Positions 1 through 9,903 of a stretch of DNA of 64,000 bases are shown piece by piece; the stretch's first letter is position 1; the number at the start of each line of letters is the position of its first letter. Below the pieces are notes generated by a model. It was not told the DNA's origin, made no database searches, and saw nothing but the letters and a program-made list of their open reading frames with translations. The DNA is from Bacteroides intestinalis (GTDB lineage: Bacteria > Bacteroidota > Bacteroidia > Bacteroidales > Bacteroidaceae). The translations under genes were made by a program, and so were the position numbers. Where the stretch lies: NCBI RefSeq assembly GCF_003464595.1, contig NZ_QRZF01000013.1, positions 62,001 to 126,000 of the forward strand, read 5' to 3'.

Positions 1-347
1 AATGTCAAATAACTCATGCCATGCCATGGAGTGAAGAAGTGCTCGTCAATCAGGCGTTGCGCCTCGCGATTCTTCTTCTCAAAAATCAATCTTCTGACTT
101 GCGGAAGCACCTCCAATGCCTTGGAATTGTTGTTATGGTAGGGTGATCCGGCCCAGAAAGTTTCCTCATTCAATTGCAATTCCTCGCGGGCGATTCCGCC
201 GAACACCATCGCTCCCAAGCGTGAATTGCCCAAAGGTAAAGCTTCGGTCCAGTTATTTGCCGGACGACTGTACCATAGTTTTAGTTCTTGAGCTCTGATA
301 GAAATAGTGGCAATGCATAGCATTATTAATAAAGTTCCTTTTTTCAT
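1..347 (-). CDS. GH95 family glycosidase, N-terminal part (cut by window edge)
   Basis: Reading the minus strand from an ATG at 345-347 gives an open frame to base 1: a signal peptide (MKKGTLLIMLCIATISIRAQ) followed by a segment LKLWYSRPANNW...ALPLGNSRLGAMVFGG and LQLNEETFWAGSP. This is the typical start of GH95 enzymes (alpha-L-fucosidase / alpha-L-galactosidase). The catalytic (alpha/alpha)6 barrel lies outside the window. It follows the SusC/SusD genes on the same strand but is separated from them by a hairpin at 471-506, so it may have its own promoter. Family call is firm; the substrate (fucose or galactose side chains) is inferred from the family only. Confidence 0.85.
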   Translation of the reverse strand, partial: MKKGTLLIMLCIATISIRAQELKLWYSRPANNWTEALPLGNSRLGAMVFGGIAREELQLNEETFWAGSPYHNNNSKALEVLPQVRRLIFEKKNREAQRLIDEHFFTPWHGMSYLT

Positions 348-470
348 ATTTACAATTTGTTATCTACAAGATATACATTCTATTTTACATTATTGATCAT
401 GAATATATATCAAAATTTGTATTATAACAATATAAATTCGATATTATTCTTTTTGTTTTGGTATAAACAA

Positions 471-506
471 AAGTAGGATGAAAACATAAATCTTCTCATC
501 CTACTT
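471..506 (-). terminator. Hairpin after susD-like gene
   Basis: Arms AAGTAGGATGA and TCATCCTACTT form an 11-bp stem with a 14-nt loop. T-rich sequence follows on the minus strand, so it probably ends or attenuates the SusC/SusD message before the GH95 gene. The rest of 348-589 is AT-rich with no other recognised element. Confidence 0.6.
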
Positions 507-589
507 GTTTTTACCTACAAAACAATTATTCTTTAATCGTTTTACAAGTATGGATAGTTAAAAATACTACTTACCTTCAATAAGTCTGT

Positions 590-2278
590 TTAATAATCGA
601 TCCATGTAGAGGTCTGTTCCAGAGTGCCGTTATTCTTCCTTAACTCGTCATTCGAAACAGGTATCATGTACATTCTTTCTGTGAACTTACCCTTCTTGTC
701 ATACAGCTTCACCGGTTCATATCTCTTTCTGCCGGTGTTAGTATCCAGATATATATCCATACCATAGATATCTCTGTTTTCAGTCTCCATCGCAATCTTC
801 CAACGACGCACATCGAAAATTCTATGAGACTCGAAAGCAAATTCTACACGGCGCTCATTATAAAGACGCTGTCTCAGATCCTCTCCTGTCACAGTAGAAG
901 AAATACCCGGCATGTTAACACGGCTACGCACCTTATTCATATACTCTCTGCAAGCATCTTCATTACCCAATTCGAACATAGCTTCCGCATAATTCAAATA
1001 GATTTCAGCAAGACGGAAGTATGGCCATGGAATGACACATTTAATCTCCCAACCAATAGCCTGATCAGCTTCTGGCATAAACTTACGGAGCACATAGTTT
1101 GTACGTGGGTTATCTCCACTTTGCTTATAAGAGTCATATCCCCAGGTCTGTTGATCTTCGGCAATCCACATTTCATGAGTAACATCACGATAAACGGCAC
1201 CGTCATGAATTACAGTAGCATCCATACGTGGATCGCGGTCAGCGTAAGGATTCTGAGGATCATAGCCGGACTCCTCATTAAGCACCTTCTCGCCGTTCAC
1301 CCATTTGAATGCAGGCAGACCGGTTGACTGCATATCATAATCATCCACCAAGTTTTGTGAAGGACCATTGCTTGCGAACCATCCTCCATAGCCTCCCCAG
1401 CGGCGTCCCAAATTATCCATAGGAGCATCGTGTCCATTGGTAGAGGTAAAGTTACGACCCCAAATCCACTCTTTGTTCAATATTCCGGAAGTCAATCTGA
1501 AGCTTTCGCCATAATCAGGATACAACTCATAGGTATTACCGGCCTTATCCATGAATTCTTTTGCAGCGTCAGCTGCTTTCTGCCACTTGGCCTTATCATT
1601 GCTTGGATTGAACAGTGGAGATGCCATATAGAGATAAGTACGTGACAGCAATGCACGACATACGTCCTGGGTAGCCCTACCAAAATTGGCGTTGTCGGTG
1701 TAATAAGTTTGAGGAAGAGCCGGAATGGCTTCATTAATCAGTCTCTCGATTTCGGTTACACACTCATCAAGGGTGTTACGAGTGAACGTAACGGAAGAGG
1801 CATCCTCAAGACTGTAACATTCATTGATAATAGGCACTCCGCCATAGCGGGTAATCAATTGGAAATAAATCCATGCCTTCAAAAATTTTGCTTCTGCTAC
1901 CAGACAATCCTTATTACCCATATTGAGGGTAGTATTATTCATTTTTTCAATGAACAGATTAATCTTTCGGATATACTGGTATCCTGTATTCCAATAATCC
2001 AAAGAACCGATATTATCAGGAGTCATTTCACCACACTGGTACATACTTGGTCCCCAGTTGATGGAAGGATAGGTTTCATCTGTTCCTTTGGACAGCCAAT
2101 CATTCCAACTTCTGAAACCGTTCTGTACACAATTGTACAATTCTACCTGATATGCTGATACCAGATTGGCGTCTGTCCAAACTGCCGCATCTGTAATTTT
2201 GTCAGATGGGGTGATGTCCAAAATATCAGAACAAGACGAAAATAATGCAATAGCAGAAATTATTAAATACTTTTTCAT
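590..2278 (-). CDS. SusD-like (RagB/SusD) outer-membrane glycan-binding lipoprotein
   Basis: 562 residues, normal for the family. The N-terminus is a lipoprotein signal with lipobox LFSSC (Cys16), so the protein is expected on the outer membrane surface, where it caps the SusC pore and captures oligosaccharides. The C-terminal part has the usual SusD features: YLNYAEAMFELGN, then NEERRVEFAFE-like text (YNERRVEFAFESHRIFDVRRWK) and a terminal WTS/TSTWIDY. The start lies 12 bases after the SusC-like gene, so the two are co-translated as a standard pair. Glycan specificity cannot be read from sequence; the surrounding GH43/GH127/CE1 genes point to arabinose- or xylose-containing plant polymers. 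Confidence 0.95.
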   Translation of the reverse strand: MKKYLIISAIALFSSCSDILDITPSDKITDAAVWTDANLVSAYQVELYNCVQNGFRSWNDWLSKGTDETYPSINWGPSMYQCGEMTPDNIGSLDYWNTGYQYIRKINLFIEKMNNTTLNMGNKDCLVAEAKFLKAWIYFQLITRYGGVPIINECYSLEDASSVTFTRNTLDECVTEIERLINEAIPALPQTYYTDNANFGRATQDVCRALLSRTYLYMASPLFNPSNDKAKWQKAADAAKEFMDKAGNTYELYPDYGESFRLTSGILNKEWIWGRNFTSTNGHDAPMDNLGRRWGGYGGWFASNGPSQNLVDDYDMQSTGLPAFKWVNGEKVLNEESGYDPQNPYADRDPRMDATVIHDGAVYRDVTHEMWIAEDQQTWGYDSYKQSGDNPRTNYVLRKFMPEADQAIGWEIKCVIPWPYFRLAEIYLNYAEAMFELGNEDACREYMNKVRSRVNMPGISSTVTGEDLRQRLYNERRVEFAFESHRIFDVRRWKIAMETENRDIYGMDIYLDTNTGRKRYEPVKLYDKKGKFTERMYMIPVSNDELRKNNGTLEQTSTWIDY

Positions 2279-2289
2279 TTTATTCTATT

Positions 2290-5200
2290 TTAAAATTTAA
2301 CGTTTAAACCGAAGTTTATTACACGCTGCTGAGGATAGTTCAAGCTGCCGTCACTAATTTCTGGGTCAATATGCTTGATCTCTTTAGCCCATGTCAACAG
2401 GTTAAATCCACTGACATACACTCTCAAATCTGTTAATCCAATCTTTGAGATCCATATTTTCGGAAGTGTATATCCCAATTCAGCAGACTTCAAACGAATG
2501 AATGTAGCATCCTGCAAGTAGAATGTTGACTTTCCTGGCTGGTAGCCGTCTGAACGTGGCATGGTTCCATTGGGATTGTCAACAGTCCAACGGTTCTTTG
2601 CACGCTCAGCGTATGCATTGTCGTAAGATGCATTACCGAGAATTTCAAAACGGTCATCGTAATTGTAAGCACCCGCTTGTCCCTGGAAGAAAAGGCTAAG
2701 ATCAAGATTCTTATACTGGAAATTTGTAGTTAGTCCAAAAACCGTACGAGGCGTGTTTGTATATCCGAATCGGTACTGGTCATCAGAATCAATCTTACCG
2801 TCTTTATTCAAATCGACGATCTTGATATCTCCGACTTGTGTTCCAGCAGCATGAGGATAGTTGTCAAGTTCTTCCTGAGTATGGAAAATGCCATCTGCCT
2901 TATAAAAGAGATCGGCACCGATTGGACGTCCGGTCTGGTTTCTGTACTCGAACGTGTTAGGTGTCTCATCCATATAGATGATCTTGCTCTTTGCATAAGC
3001 GATGTTTCCAATAATCTCATAGAAGAAATCTTTGTTCACACGGTTTCTATGGCTGAGTTCGAGCTCAAAGCCTCTGTTGCGGGTCTTACCGATATTTTCA
3101 TTTGGTAATCCAGTGAAGCCCAGTGTTCCGGGAATGGAGAGGTTTCGTGATGCCAAAATACTTGAACGGTTTTCCTGGAACAAGGTAAGGTTGAAACCAA
3201 TCAGTCCATTCTTAAATCCACCTTCAAAACCTAAATCATATTTGGTACTTACTTCCCATGTAATATCAGAATTGGGCATGACTCCTGCCTGGATACCACT
3301 TGTATCTGTTGTGCCGAATACGTAATTTCCGCCAATGGAATATGTCTGCAAATGCTGATAGGCGTCAACACTGTCATAGCCTGTCTGTCCTGCAGAGAAA
3401 CGCAGTTTAAGTTGGTCAATATCTGGGAACAAGTTTTTCATGAATGGTTCTTCTGAAATTCGCCATCCAAATGAGGCAGCTGGGAAGAAGCCGTATCGCT
3501 TACCTTCTGGGAATTTATGGGAACCGTCATAACGGAAGATGAATTCTGCCATATATTTTGAACGGTAATCATAATTGAGACGTCCGAAGTAGTTGTTACG
3601 TCCGTCTCTTCCTGAATTACCTCCATTATCCTTATCTTCTGCTGCAGAACTGCCACGATCAATATCCGGCAATAAAGATGTCAAGAAGTTCTTTCTATAA
3701 GCTTTCATCCAGTTAGAAGTGCCCTGTTGCTGCTCTATACCCAACATTGCGCTAATATTATGGTTTTCCTTGATGGTCGTCTCGTACACCAAACGAGTAT
3801 TCCACATCAAAGTAGTCCATTTCCAGCTCTCGTCCTGTACCTGAATGACTGAAGAATTAGAGCCTGTACCCTTTTTCTCCTCATATTCTCCGGTATTAAC
3901 ATTATATTCATGATAAGTATATGGGGTTCTCACATTTTTCTGGAACTGGTTGTTAAAGTCATAATTAAAAGAACCTTCAACTTTCAATCCCTTTATATAC
4001 GGTATTTTTAAAGTAGCTGTAAACGAAGAACTTACAGGGGTATTATTCATTTTCTGATAACCTCTTCTATCCAGCAGAAGTGGATTCTCTGTCAAACGTC
4101 CTGGCCCAATGAGGCCATTGGGATAACGGGCAACAAGAGTAGGACTGGCATGGACGATATTCCAGAAATTGTCGCTTTGGTATGTAGGAGTAGTCATCCT
4201 GTCACGTATCATGGCACTGATGTTGGCACCAATAGTCAGATAATCATTCATCTCAACAGATATATTGGCACGTACAGTGTGCTGCCTATAATCAATAGGA
4301 TTGTGGTGATAGCCTGACCCTTGTTTCAGAAATCTGTATGAGAGCAGATAACTAACCTTATCTGTACCTCCCGTTACTTGCATACTTGTAACGTATTGCA
4401 TAGAATGGCTCTTCATTGTTTCATCCAACCAATTGGTGTTTGGATACAATACAGGGTCTGAGCCATCTCTATATTTCTGAATGGCTTCGTCAGAGTAGTA
4501 AGGTGTATAACCTGACTCGGGACGGCCCAAACGATACCAATAACCCTCGTTGAATGCTTCAGCATATTCAGCTGAGTTCAATACTTTGGGCTTAACGGTA
4601 GGTGCGGAGAGCGCTACATTTTGAGAGAAACTGAACTGTGGCTTTCCCTTTGTTCCCTTTTTTGTGGTAATCAAGATTACACCATTGGCAGCACGTGCTC
4701 CATAAATGGCGGCTGACGCATCCTTCAAGACAGTGTAGCTCTCAATATCATCCGGATTCAGTCGGGTCATGTTGCCACGCTCCATACCATCAATAATAAC
4801 CAATGGACCATTATCGCTGGCGAAAGAGGCACGTCCACGAATCTTCATTGAAGGATCATCATCACCAGGCTGTCCTGAACGCTGGTTCACTATAAGACCT
4901 GGAAGCTTACCGGCCAAAGAACTCCCCAAGTTAACTGACGGGCTTTTGGCAATCTCTGCTCCAGCAACATTGGCAATCGAACCGGTCAGTGTCGCTTTCT
5001 TTTGACTTCCATATCCGACAACAACAACTTCTTCCAAAGCTTCTGCATCTTCTTTTAAAATAATTTCAATGGTTGTTTGTTTATTTAGCTTAACAGTTTG
5101 AGTTTGATAACCTATATATGATATAACCAATTCCCCATTCTTTGGAACTGTAAGAGTAAAGTTTCCATCTATATCGGTTATAATTCCATTGGTAGTTCCT

Positions 5201-5349
5201 GCAATTAGTACATTAGCACCAATTATAGGTTCGCCCATTGTGTCTTTCACACTTCCTTTGATAGAAAGACTTTGTGCAATTATCCACGTTGGAAATAAGC
5301 ACAACAATAATGTAAGGCTAAGCAGCCTCAGATTAATTGAGTTTCTCAT
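2290..5349 (-). CDS. SusC-like TonB-dependent outer-membrane transporter
   Basis: 1019 residues. In order: signal peptide (to about residue 25, ...WIIAQ), a carboxypeptidase-D-like regulatory fold (about 28-100, GSVKDTMGEPIIGANVLIAG..GNFTLTV), the region around EEVVVVGYGSQKKATLTGSI that leads into the plug domain, and a 22-strand beta barrel ending in an aromatic Phe (GLNVKF), as needed for Bam insertion. It imports oligosaccharides across the outer membrane with TonB energy, partnered with the SusD-like protein directly downstream. It lies 121 bases after a GH43 gene on the same strand, probably in one operon driven by the promoter and operator at 7306-7413. A small hairpin (about 5410-5426) sits in that gap. 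Confidence 0.96.
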   Translation of the reverse strand: MRNSINLRLLSLTLLLCLFPTWIIAQSLSIKGSVKDTMGEPIIGANVLIAGTTNGIITDIDGNFTLTVPKNGELVISYIGYQTQTVKLNKQTTIEIILKEDAEALEEVVVVGYGSQKKATLTGSIANVAGAEIAKSPSVNLGSSLAGKLPGLIVNQRSGQPGDDDPSMKIRGRASFASDNGPLVIIDGMERGNMTRLNPDDIESYTVLKDASAAIYGARAANGVILITTKKGTKGKPQFSFSQNVALSAPTVKPKVLNSAEYAEAFNEGYWYRLGRPESGYTPYYSDEAIQKYRDGSDPVLYPNTNWLDETMKSHSMQYVTSMQVTGGTDKVSYLLSYRFLKQGSGYHHNPIDYRQHTVRANISVEMNDYLTIGANISAMIRDRMTTPTYQSDNFWNIVHASPTLVARYPNGLIGPGRLTENPLLLDRRGYQKMNNTPVSSSFTATLKIPYIKGLKVEGSFNYDFNNQFQKNVRTPYTYHEYNVNTGEYEEKKGTGSNSSVIQVQDESWKWTTLMWNTRLVYETTIKENHNISAMLGIEQQQGTSNWMKAYRKNFLTSLLPDIDRGSSAAEDKDNGGNSGRDGRNNYFGRLNYDYRSKYMAEFIFRYDGSHKFPEGKRYGFFPAASFGWRISEEPFMKNLFPDIDQLKLRFSAGQTGYDSVDAYQHLQTYSIGGNYVFGTTDTSGIQAGVMPNSDITWEVSTKYDLGFEGGFKNGLIGFNLTLFQENRSSILASRNLSIPGTLGFTGLPNENIGKTRNRGFELELSHRNRVNKDFFYEIIGNIAYAKSKIIYMDETPNTFEYRNQTGRPIGADLFYKADGIFHTQEELDNYPHAAGTQVGDIKIVDLNKDGKIDSDDQYRFGYTNTPRTVFGLTTNFQYKNLDLSLFFQGQAGAYNYDDRFEILGNASYDNAYAERAKNRWTVDNPNGTMPRSDGYQPGKSTFYLQDATFIRLKSAELGYTLPKIWISKIGLTDLRVYVSGFNLLTWAKEIKHIDPEISDGSLNYPQQRVINFGLNVKF

Positions 5350-5470
5350 GTTATTAATAATTAATTGTTAAAATGTTATTATTAGAATAATTATTCTTTT
5401 GCTTAGGCAACTTCCGCTCAGGAAGTAGTTTTATTCAATAGTCACTTATTTTATATCTTCTTTAATGTGG

Positions 5471-7204
5471 CTATTTTTTAGTTGCATACATACCGATTGT
5501 TGTTCCGGTAAATCCTCCGGCTACGGCAGTGGAAAGGTAGGATGCATCCACATTCTTACAAAGTAACTTCCAATCTTCGGCTTCGGTCGAATAATAAAAA
5601 TCATATTGGGTACCTGTCGAGATAACTTTCAGGTTCATCGTCTTCACCTCCTCGCTTATAGGCCGGCTGGCTAATGTTTTTGTCTCAGTTTCATCGACCT
5701 TTCGCAGAGAAACACATTTGTCGGTTCCGTCTCTACTTACAGCCAGAAAATATTGATGTTTTTCATCTTTGAATAATAGTAGTCCAGCTGCCTCCGTATC
5801 ACTTGGATTGAACAACATACGCGTGGTACATTCAAATTTGTGATGTTGCATGCGGTGGCATATAAAAGCCGGGGTCTTCTTTTCCGTAGCACTTATATCG
5901 GCACATTTTAATGTCAGATATCCCGGAGTCTCGTCCAATGAATATAAATCAGTGGCTGGAGCTCGTAAAGTCAGCCAGTTCATTTCCAACGCTGTATCAT
6001 CGAAGTCATCTTTTACTTCAAAGTTACCAAAGGTCACGGTGCTGTCCCGTTCCACTCCCTCACGATAGGCAATCATAGGAATCAGGTCTTCACCCTGTGT
6101 CATATAGGGGAAACCGTCTTCGCTCCACCTGACCGGCATAAGGAAAGTTTCACGCCCCAGATTTTCAAATTTGTTGTTGACAGGGCGGCAAGCCAAGAAG
6201 ACCGCCCACCAATCTCCTTCCTTTGCCTGGATCAAATCGGCATGTCCAGCACAAGTGATAGGATTAGGACGTTCCGGATGCAGATGTCTTTGAGTCAGAA
6301 TTGGATTATTCTTCCAAGGAGTGAATTTGCCCATGGGGGAATCACTTCGGAAAATCACTTCAGAATGCCAACCTTCGGTTCCCCCCTCGGCAGCCATTAA
6401 AAAATATTTCCCATTGATTTTATATAGATGTGGACCTTCAATCCAAATCGGCTTATCTTCGGGACGGGCACCTTTATTTATTAAAACCTTACGCGGACCT
6501 ATAGTCCTATCTGTGTTTACATCGAATTCCTGTATACGAATAGTTCGATGACCGCTATATTCAGGTTTGTTATCCGGAGCATCGTCATTATTAACAATGT
6601 ATGCTTTACCGTTTTCATCAAAGAAGAAAGAAGGATCAATTCCTATAATAGTCGGAAGCATTATCGGCTCAGACCATTCACCGAATGGGTTTTGAGTCTT
6701 CACAAAGAAATTACCTGCACCAACATTGGTGGTTATCATATAATAGGTCTTATTCTTCGGATTATAGCTGATAGCAGGAGCAAAAATTCCACCACTGATT
6801 CCCTGACCTTCCAGTTTTACCAATTGTGACGGACGGTTCAATACGTGACCTATTTGTCTCCAATTTACTAAATCTCTACTATGAAAAATAGGAACTCCCG
6901 GAAAATAAGAGAAAGTGGAAGTTACCAAGAAATAATCCCCCTCACCATTAGTACAGACACTCGGATCGGAATACCATCCTGGTAAAATCGGATTGTAGAA
7001 ACATTTCTTATCCGACAGAGGATTTGATACATAGAAGTCATCTTCACCTTTGTAGTTGAAATTGTCGAAGAGAGCTACAGATTTCCCGATAAGGGGAAGA
7101 TCTTGGTTCTTTTTCATGGGATTACACGAAGTTGATACGCCTACCATAATATATATGGAGAATAGTATGGTTAACCATCGTTTAAAAATTAGATTCTTCT
7201 TCAT
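5471..7204 (-). CDS. GH43 glycosidase lipoprotein (xylosidase/arabinofuranosidase type)
   Basis: 577 residues with a lipoprotein signal (lipobox ending at Cys27). A five-bladed propeller GH43 domain occupies about 68-390. The three acidic catalytic residues are visible: Asp80 in GWYSDPSV (general base), Asp190 in GIDPSFF (pKa modulator) and Glu256 in WIEGPHLYK (acid). A C-terminal concanavalin-like domain (about 400-577) follows, as in many GH43 xylosidases. It is the first gene of the GH43-susC-susD operon and has a strong operator array upstream. The layout resembles GH43 subfamily 1, but the subfamily and substrate are tentative; beta-xylosidase or alpha-L-arabinofuranosidase are the likely activities. 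Confidence 0.9.
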   Translation of the reverse strand: MKKNLIFKRWLTILFSIYIMVGVSTSCNPMKKNQDLPLIGKSVALFDNFNYKGEDDFYVSNPLSDKKCFYNPILPGWYSDPSVCTNGEGDYFLVTSTFSYFPGVPIFHSRDLVNWRQIGHVLNRPSQLVKLEGQGISGGIFAPAISYNPKNKTYYMITTNVGAGNFFVKTQNPFGEWSEPIMLPTIIGIDPSFFFDENGKAYIVNNDDAPDNKPEYSGHRTIRIQEFDVNTDRTIGPRKVLINKGARPEDKPIWIEGPHLYKINGKYFLMAAEGGTEGWHSEVIFRSDSPMGKFTPWKNNPILTQRHLHPERPNPITCAGHADLIQAKEGDWWAVFLACRPVNNKFENLGRETFLMPVRWSEDGFPYMTQGEDLIPMIAYREGVERDSTVTFGNFEVKDDFDDTALEMNWLTLRAPATDLYSLDETPGYLTLKCADISATEKKTPAFICHRMQHHKFECTTRMLFNPSDTEAAGLLLFKDEKHQYFLAVSRDGTDKCVSLRKVDETETKTLASRPISEEVKTMNLKVISTGTQYDFYYSTEAEDWKLLCKNVDASYLSTAVAGGFTGTTIGMYATKK

Positions 7205-7305
7205 TACATTTCATTTATAAGTTAGATTTCTAAGTCTAAGCCGCAATAAAGGAAAGTGTTTTTCATTTATGTGTCTCTCCTATTAGAACAGGGCCTTTAT
7301 CATTG

Positions 7306-7413
7306 CAAATTTAAGATTCAGTTTATTTTCCATGTCACAATCATGTTACGAACATCTTTAAGAATGTTACAAACTTATTTTCTAACGTTACACAAATCTT
7401 TAGATAAGATACA
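7306..7413 (-). promoter_or_regulatory. Promoter plus four-unit 21-bp operator for GH43-susC-susD
   Basis: On the minus strand the -7 element TAAATTTG lies at 7306-7313. Upstream of it, reading the plus strand, GNTACA-like hexamers start at 7345 (GTTACG), 7366 (GTTACA), 7387 (GTTACA) and 7408 (GATACA), each exactly 21 bp apart. Units 1 and 3 also carry ATCTTTA three bases after the hexamer. The first unit starts 32 bp from the end of the -7 element. The same arrangement occurs at 7771-7878 and 11516-11623. Two-helical-turn direct repeats are what an AraC-type DNA-binding domain (including hybrid two-component regulators) would use; no such regulator for this PUL is present here. Confidence 0.8.
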
Positions 7414-7495
7414 TTGAGAGAGAAAAGTACTATCCACAAGGTGAAATAGGACCTCTTTTTCTACCATTCAGTACTATTACTTGACGGTTCTATTG

Positions 7496-7666
7496 TCATG
7501 ATACATCCTGCAGCATCACAGTTCCGGCAACGGCTCCTTCAAGCCCGAATATATCCGTATAGAATTTAGTCTGGTAAATCATCATCATCTGGAAGATCAG
7601 ATTTGCCGCCCCCAAGCTGTAACCGATTTTCTCGGTTATTGAAACTTTTTGATTCTGTGTGTTCAT
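7496..7666 (-). pseudogene. GPH-family sugar:cation symporter, N-terminal remnant
   Basis: Starting at the ATG at 7664-7666 the frame gives MNTQNQKVSITEKIGYSLG followed by LIFQMMMIYQTKFYTDIFGLEG, the first transmembrane region of glycoside-pentoside-hexuronide symporters (MelB/XynB-like). It ends after about 50 meaningful residues, against about 450-490 for the family, with an unrelated tail and stop at 7496. The rest of the gene is deleted. The complete protein would have imported mono- or oligosaccharides across the inner membrane. Its promoter and operator (7771-7878) are still intact. The N-terminal segment also looks a residue or two shorter than usual around SLGAANL. Confidence 0.8.
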
Positions 7667-7770
7667 GGATATTAATTTAAAAGTTTTTTTAAACAAAAGC
7701 AATTCCGGTCACCCTATGAACCGGAATGCTTTTCTACCTATTGAAAACGACCTTTCCCTCTGTCATGATG

Positions 7771-7878
7771 CAAAGGTAGACCATGAAAATGAAATCTTAG
7801 AAGAATCACGCTACATGTATCTTTATCAGTGATACATCTTTCCAAAGCATCGCTACATTTTTCTTTATCCATGCTACA
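7771..7878 (-). promoter_or_regulatory. Promoter plus four-unit 21-bp operator before the GPH remnant
   Basis: The minus-strand -7 element TACCTTTG is at 7771-7778. Plus-strand hexamers GCTACA (7810), GATACA (7831), GCTACA (7852) and GCTACA (7873) recur at exactly 21 bp, with (A/T)TCTTTA three bases after units 1 and 3. The distance from -7 to the first unit is again 32 bp. The operator is preserved although the gene it drives is truncated. The remaining bases from 7703 to 7947 hold nothing else recognisable. Confidence 0.8.
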
Positions 7879-7947
7879 TTGTGCCGTCAGGAGTGCTGTA
7901 TTCATTAATTTGTTGTTGATACATCGGTTTGAACAATAATTGAATAT

Positions 7948-8289
<342 letters not shown>

Positions 8290-8293
<4 letters not shown>

Positions 8294-9903
8294 TTCCCGT
8301 CTTTAGTGTAATGAAAGAAGTCAATATCCACATATCCACCAAGTTCTTTCGTGGCGTAATTAAAGAGGGCAAACTTAGTACCCATAAACAGTTTCATATA
8401 ATCAAATCTCATTTTGAAATCCGTTCCTATTTTCTTCCATGCTTTGTTGTCAAAACTATAATAAAAAGTAGCGATATCTTGTCCCAAACGGAAATCACCG
8501 TCAATACGGAGATAAATCCGGTTCTGCTTCAATTCCACCCGCTCCTTTTCAGACTTCTCTACTCCCAGTATTGCTTTATCGGAATTACGCAAATCCACGA
8601 TATTAGTGTTCATCGTAAGATATTTTTTGTTTCCATCAGCTATGACCGATAAAAGCCCTGAATGTCCGTTGAAAGCACTGAAACCGGCTACATCGCCTTC
8701 TTTCATATGAGAGGTGTCCAATACGATGACACCGCTACACTTGGGACCCTCCATACGCTGAGTCAGCGTATTGGGTGCAGCATAAAGATTATCTACTATA
8801 CGGTTTGTTTTCAAACGTAAATATCCGGGGCGTTCACTCAAAGACCAGGCATCATTTACCGGATTATGGTTCCACTGCCAGTTCATCTTCATCTCTTTAT
8901 CAGAAAAATCATCACTAACCACCAATGGAACAGGCGGACAGCCTTGAATGGGTTTCTCCATTATCTTCGGTACGCATCCCTTTTTATCTCCTAACATCGG
9001 CCAACCATTTTCCCAGCGGCAAGGCATTAAAGTAAGCACACGTCCCACTCCGCCACGGTCTTGAAAAATCACCCCGTACCAGTTTCCTTTGGCATCATCT
9101 ACAATAGTGCCTTGTCCCACATACGGGAAACCATTGAAAGCGTCATCCAATATAACACGTTTCTCATACGGTCCGGTAATCTTATCGGCCCGATAGCATA
9201 CTTGTCTGCGATGCCCTTCCTTTGGCCAGGAAATCATCAACAGATAATATTTTCCATTATGCTTGATAGCCCGGCTGCCTTCCAACAGGCCGGTTTCTTC
9301 CGCATCTTTCTGAAAAATATGCATATCCACACCGCCCTCCTTAACGCCAGACAAATCAGCTTTCAACTCCCTCAATTGCCCAGTTCCATAAAAAATATAA
9401 ACCCGACCATCATCGTCAAAAAAGAGAGAAGCATCATGAAAATGGGGAATACGTGATACCAACTGCCATTTTCCTGCAGGATCGGAAGTTGAATAAACAT
9501 ACCCTTTGTAAGGTTTGTCGTTCGGTGAAAAATAGGCATAGTACTTCCCGTTATGATAACGGATGGAAGTTGCCCATTGTCCCCTACCGTATACCGTTCC
9601 GTTTTTCAAATCATAATTGGAAGTATCTGTTAACTTGTCAAATAAATAACTGACCAGTTCCCAGTTCACCAGATCCTTTGAACGCATCACGGGAGCACCC
9701 GGCATCAGGTGCATGGTGGTACTCATCAGGTAAAAAATATCCCCTACGCGGATAACATCCGGATCAGGAACATCTGCCCAAAGGACAGGATTAGTAAATA
9801 CAGTTGCCGTATCTACCGATACCGATTGCTGCGGATTAGTGGCCCCATACCCCCAAGTGGCGGACAGAAGCAACAATGAAATAATTGTCTTTCTCATAAT
9901 CAT
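8290..9903 (-). CDS. GH43 glycosidase (arabinofuranosidase-like)
   Basis: 537 residues with a signal peptide (MIMRKTIISLLLLSATWGYG). The propeller domain (about 35-310) shows the general base Asp in DVPDPDVIR, the second Asp in HDASLFF and the acid Glu in GLLEGSRAIKHN. A C-terminal concanavalin-like domain (about 325-535) follows. The N-terminal text FYLMSTTMHLMPGAPVMRSKDLVNW resembles GH43 subfamily 12 arabinofuranosidases; that subfamily call is tentative. The start overlaps the end of the GH127 remnant, and the stop overlaps the start of the CE1 remnant, so it was the middle gene of a three-gene unit of which it alone is intact. Its expression now depends on reading through the damaged GH127 message. 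A start two codons later (second Met) is equally possible. Confidence 0.9.

Noticed and set aside
116..298. Plus-strand frame of 60 codons
   Set aside because: It lies wholly inside the GH95 coding frame on the other strand and has no family features.
824..1327. Plus-strand frame of 167 codons opposite the susD-like gene
   Set aside because: Shadow of the susD-like gene; low-complexity hydrophobic translation with no recognisable domain.
7345..7878. Possible CRISPR-like array from the 21-bp periodic repeats
   Set aside because: The conserved words are only 6-7 bases, there are no spacers of typical length and no cas genes; the phase relative to the -7 element shows operators.
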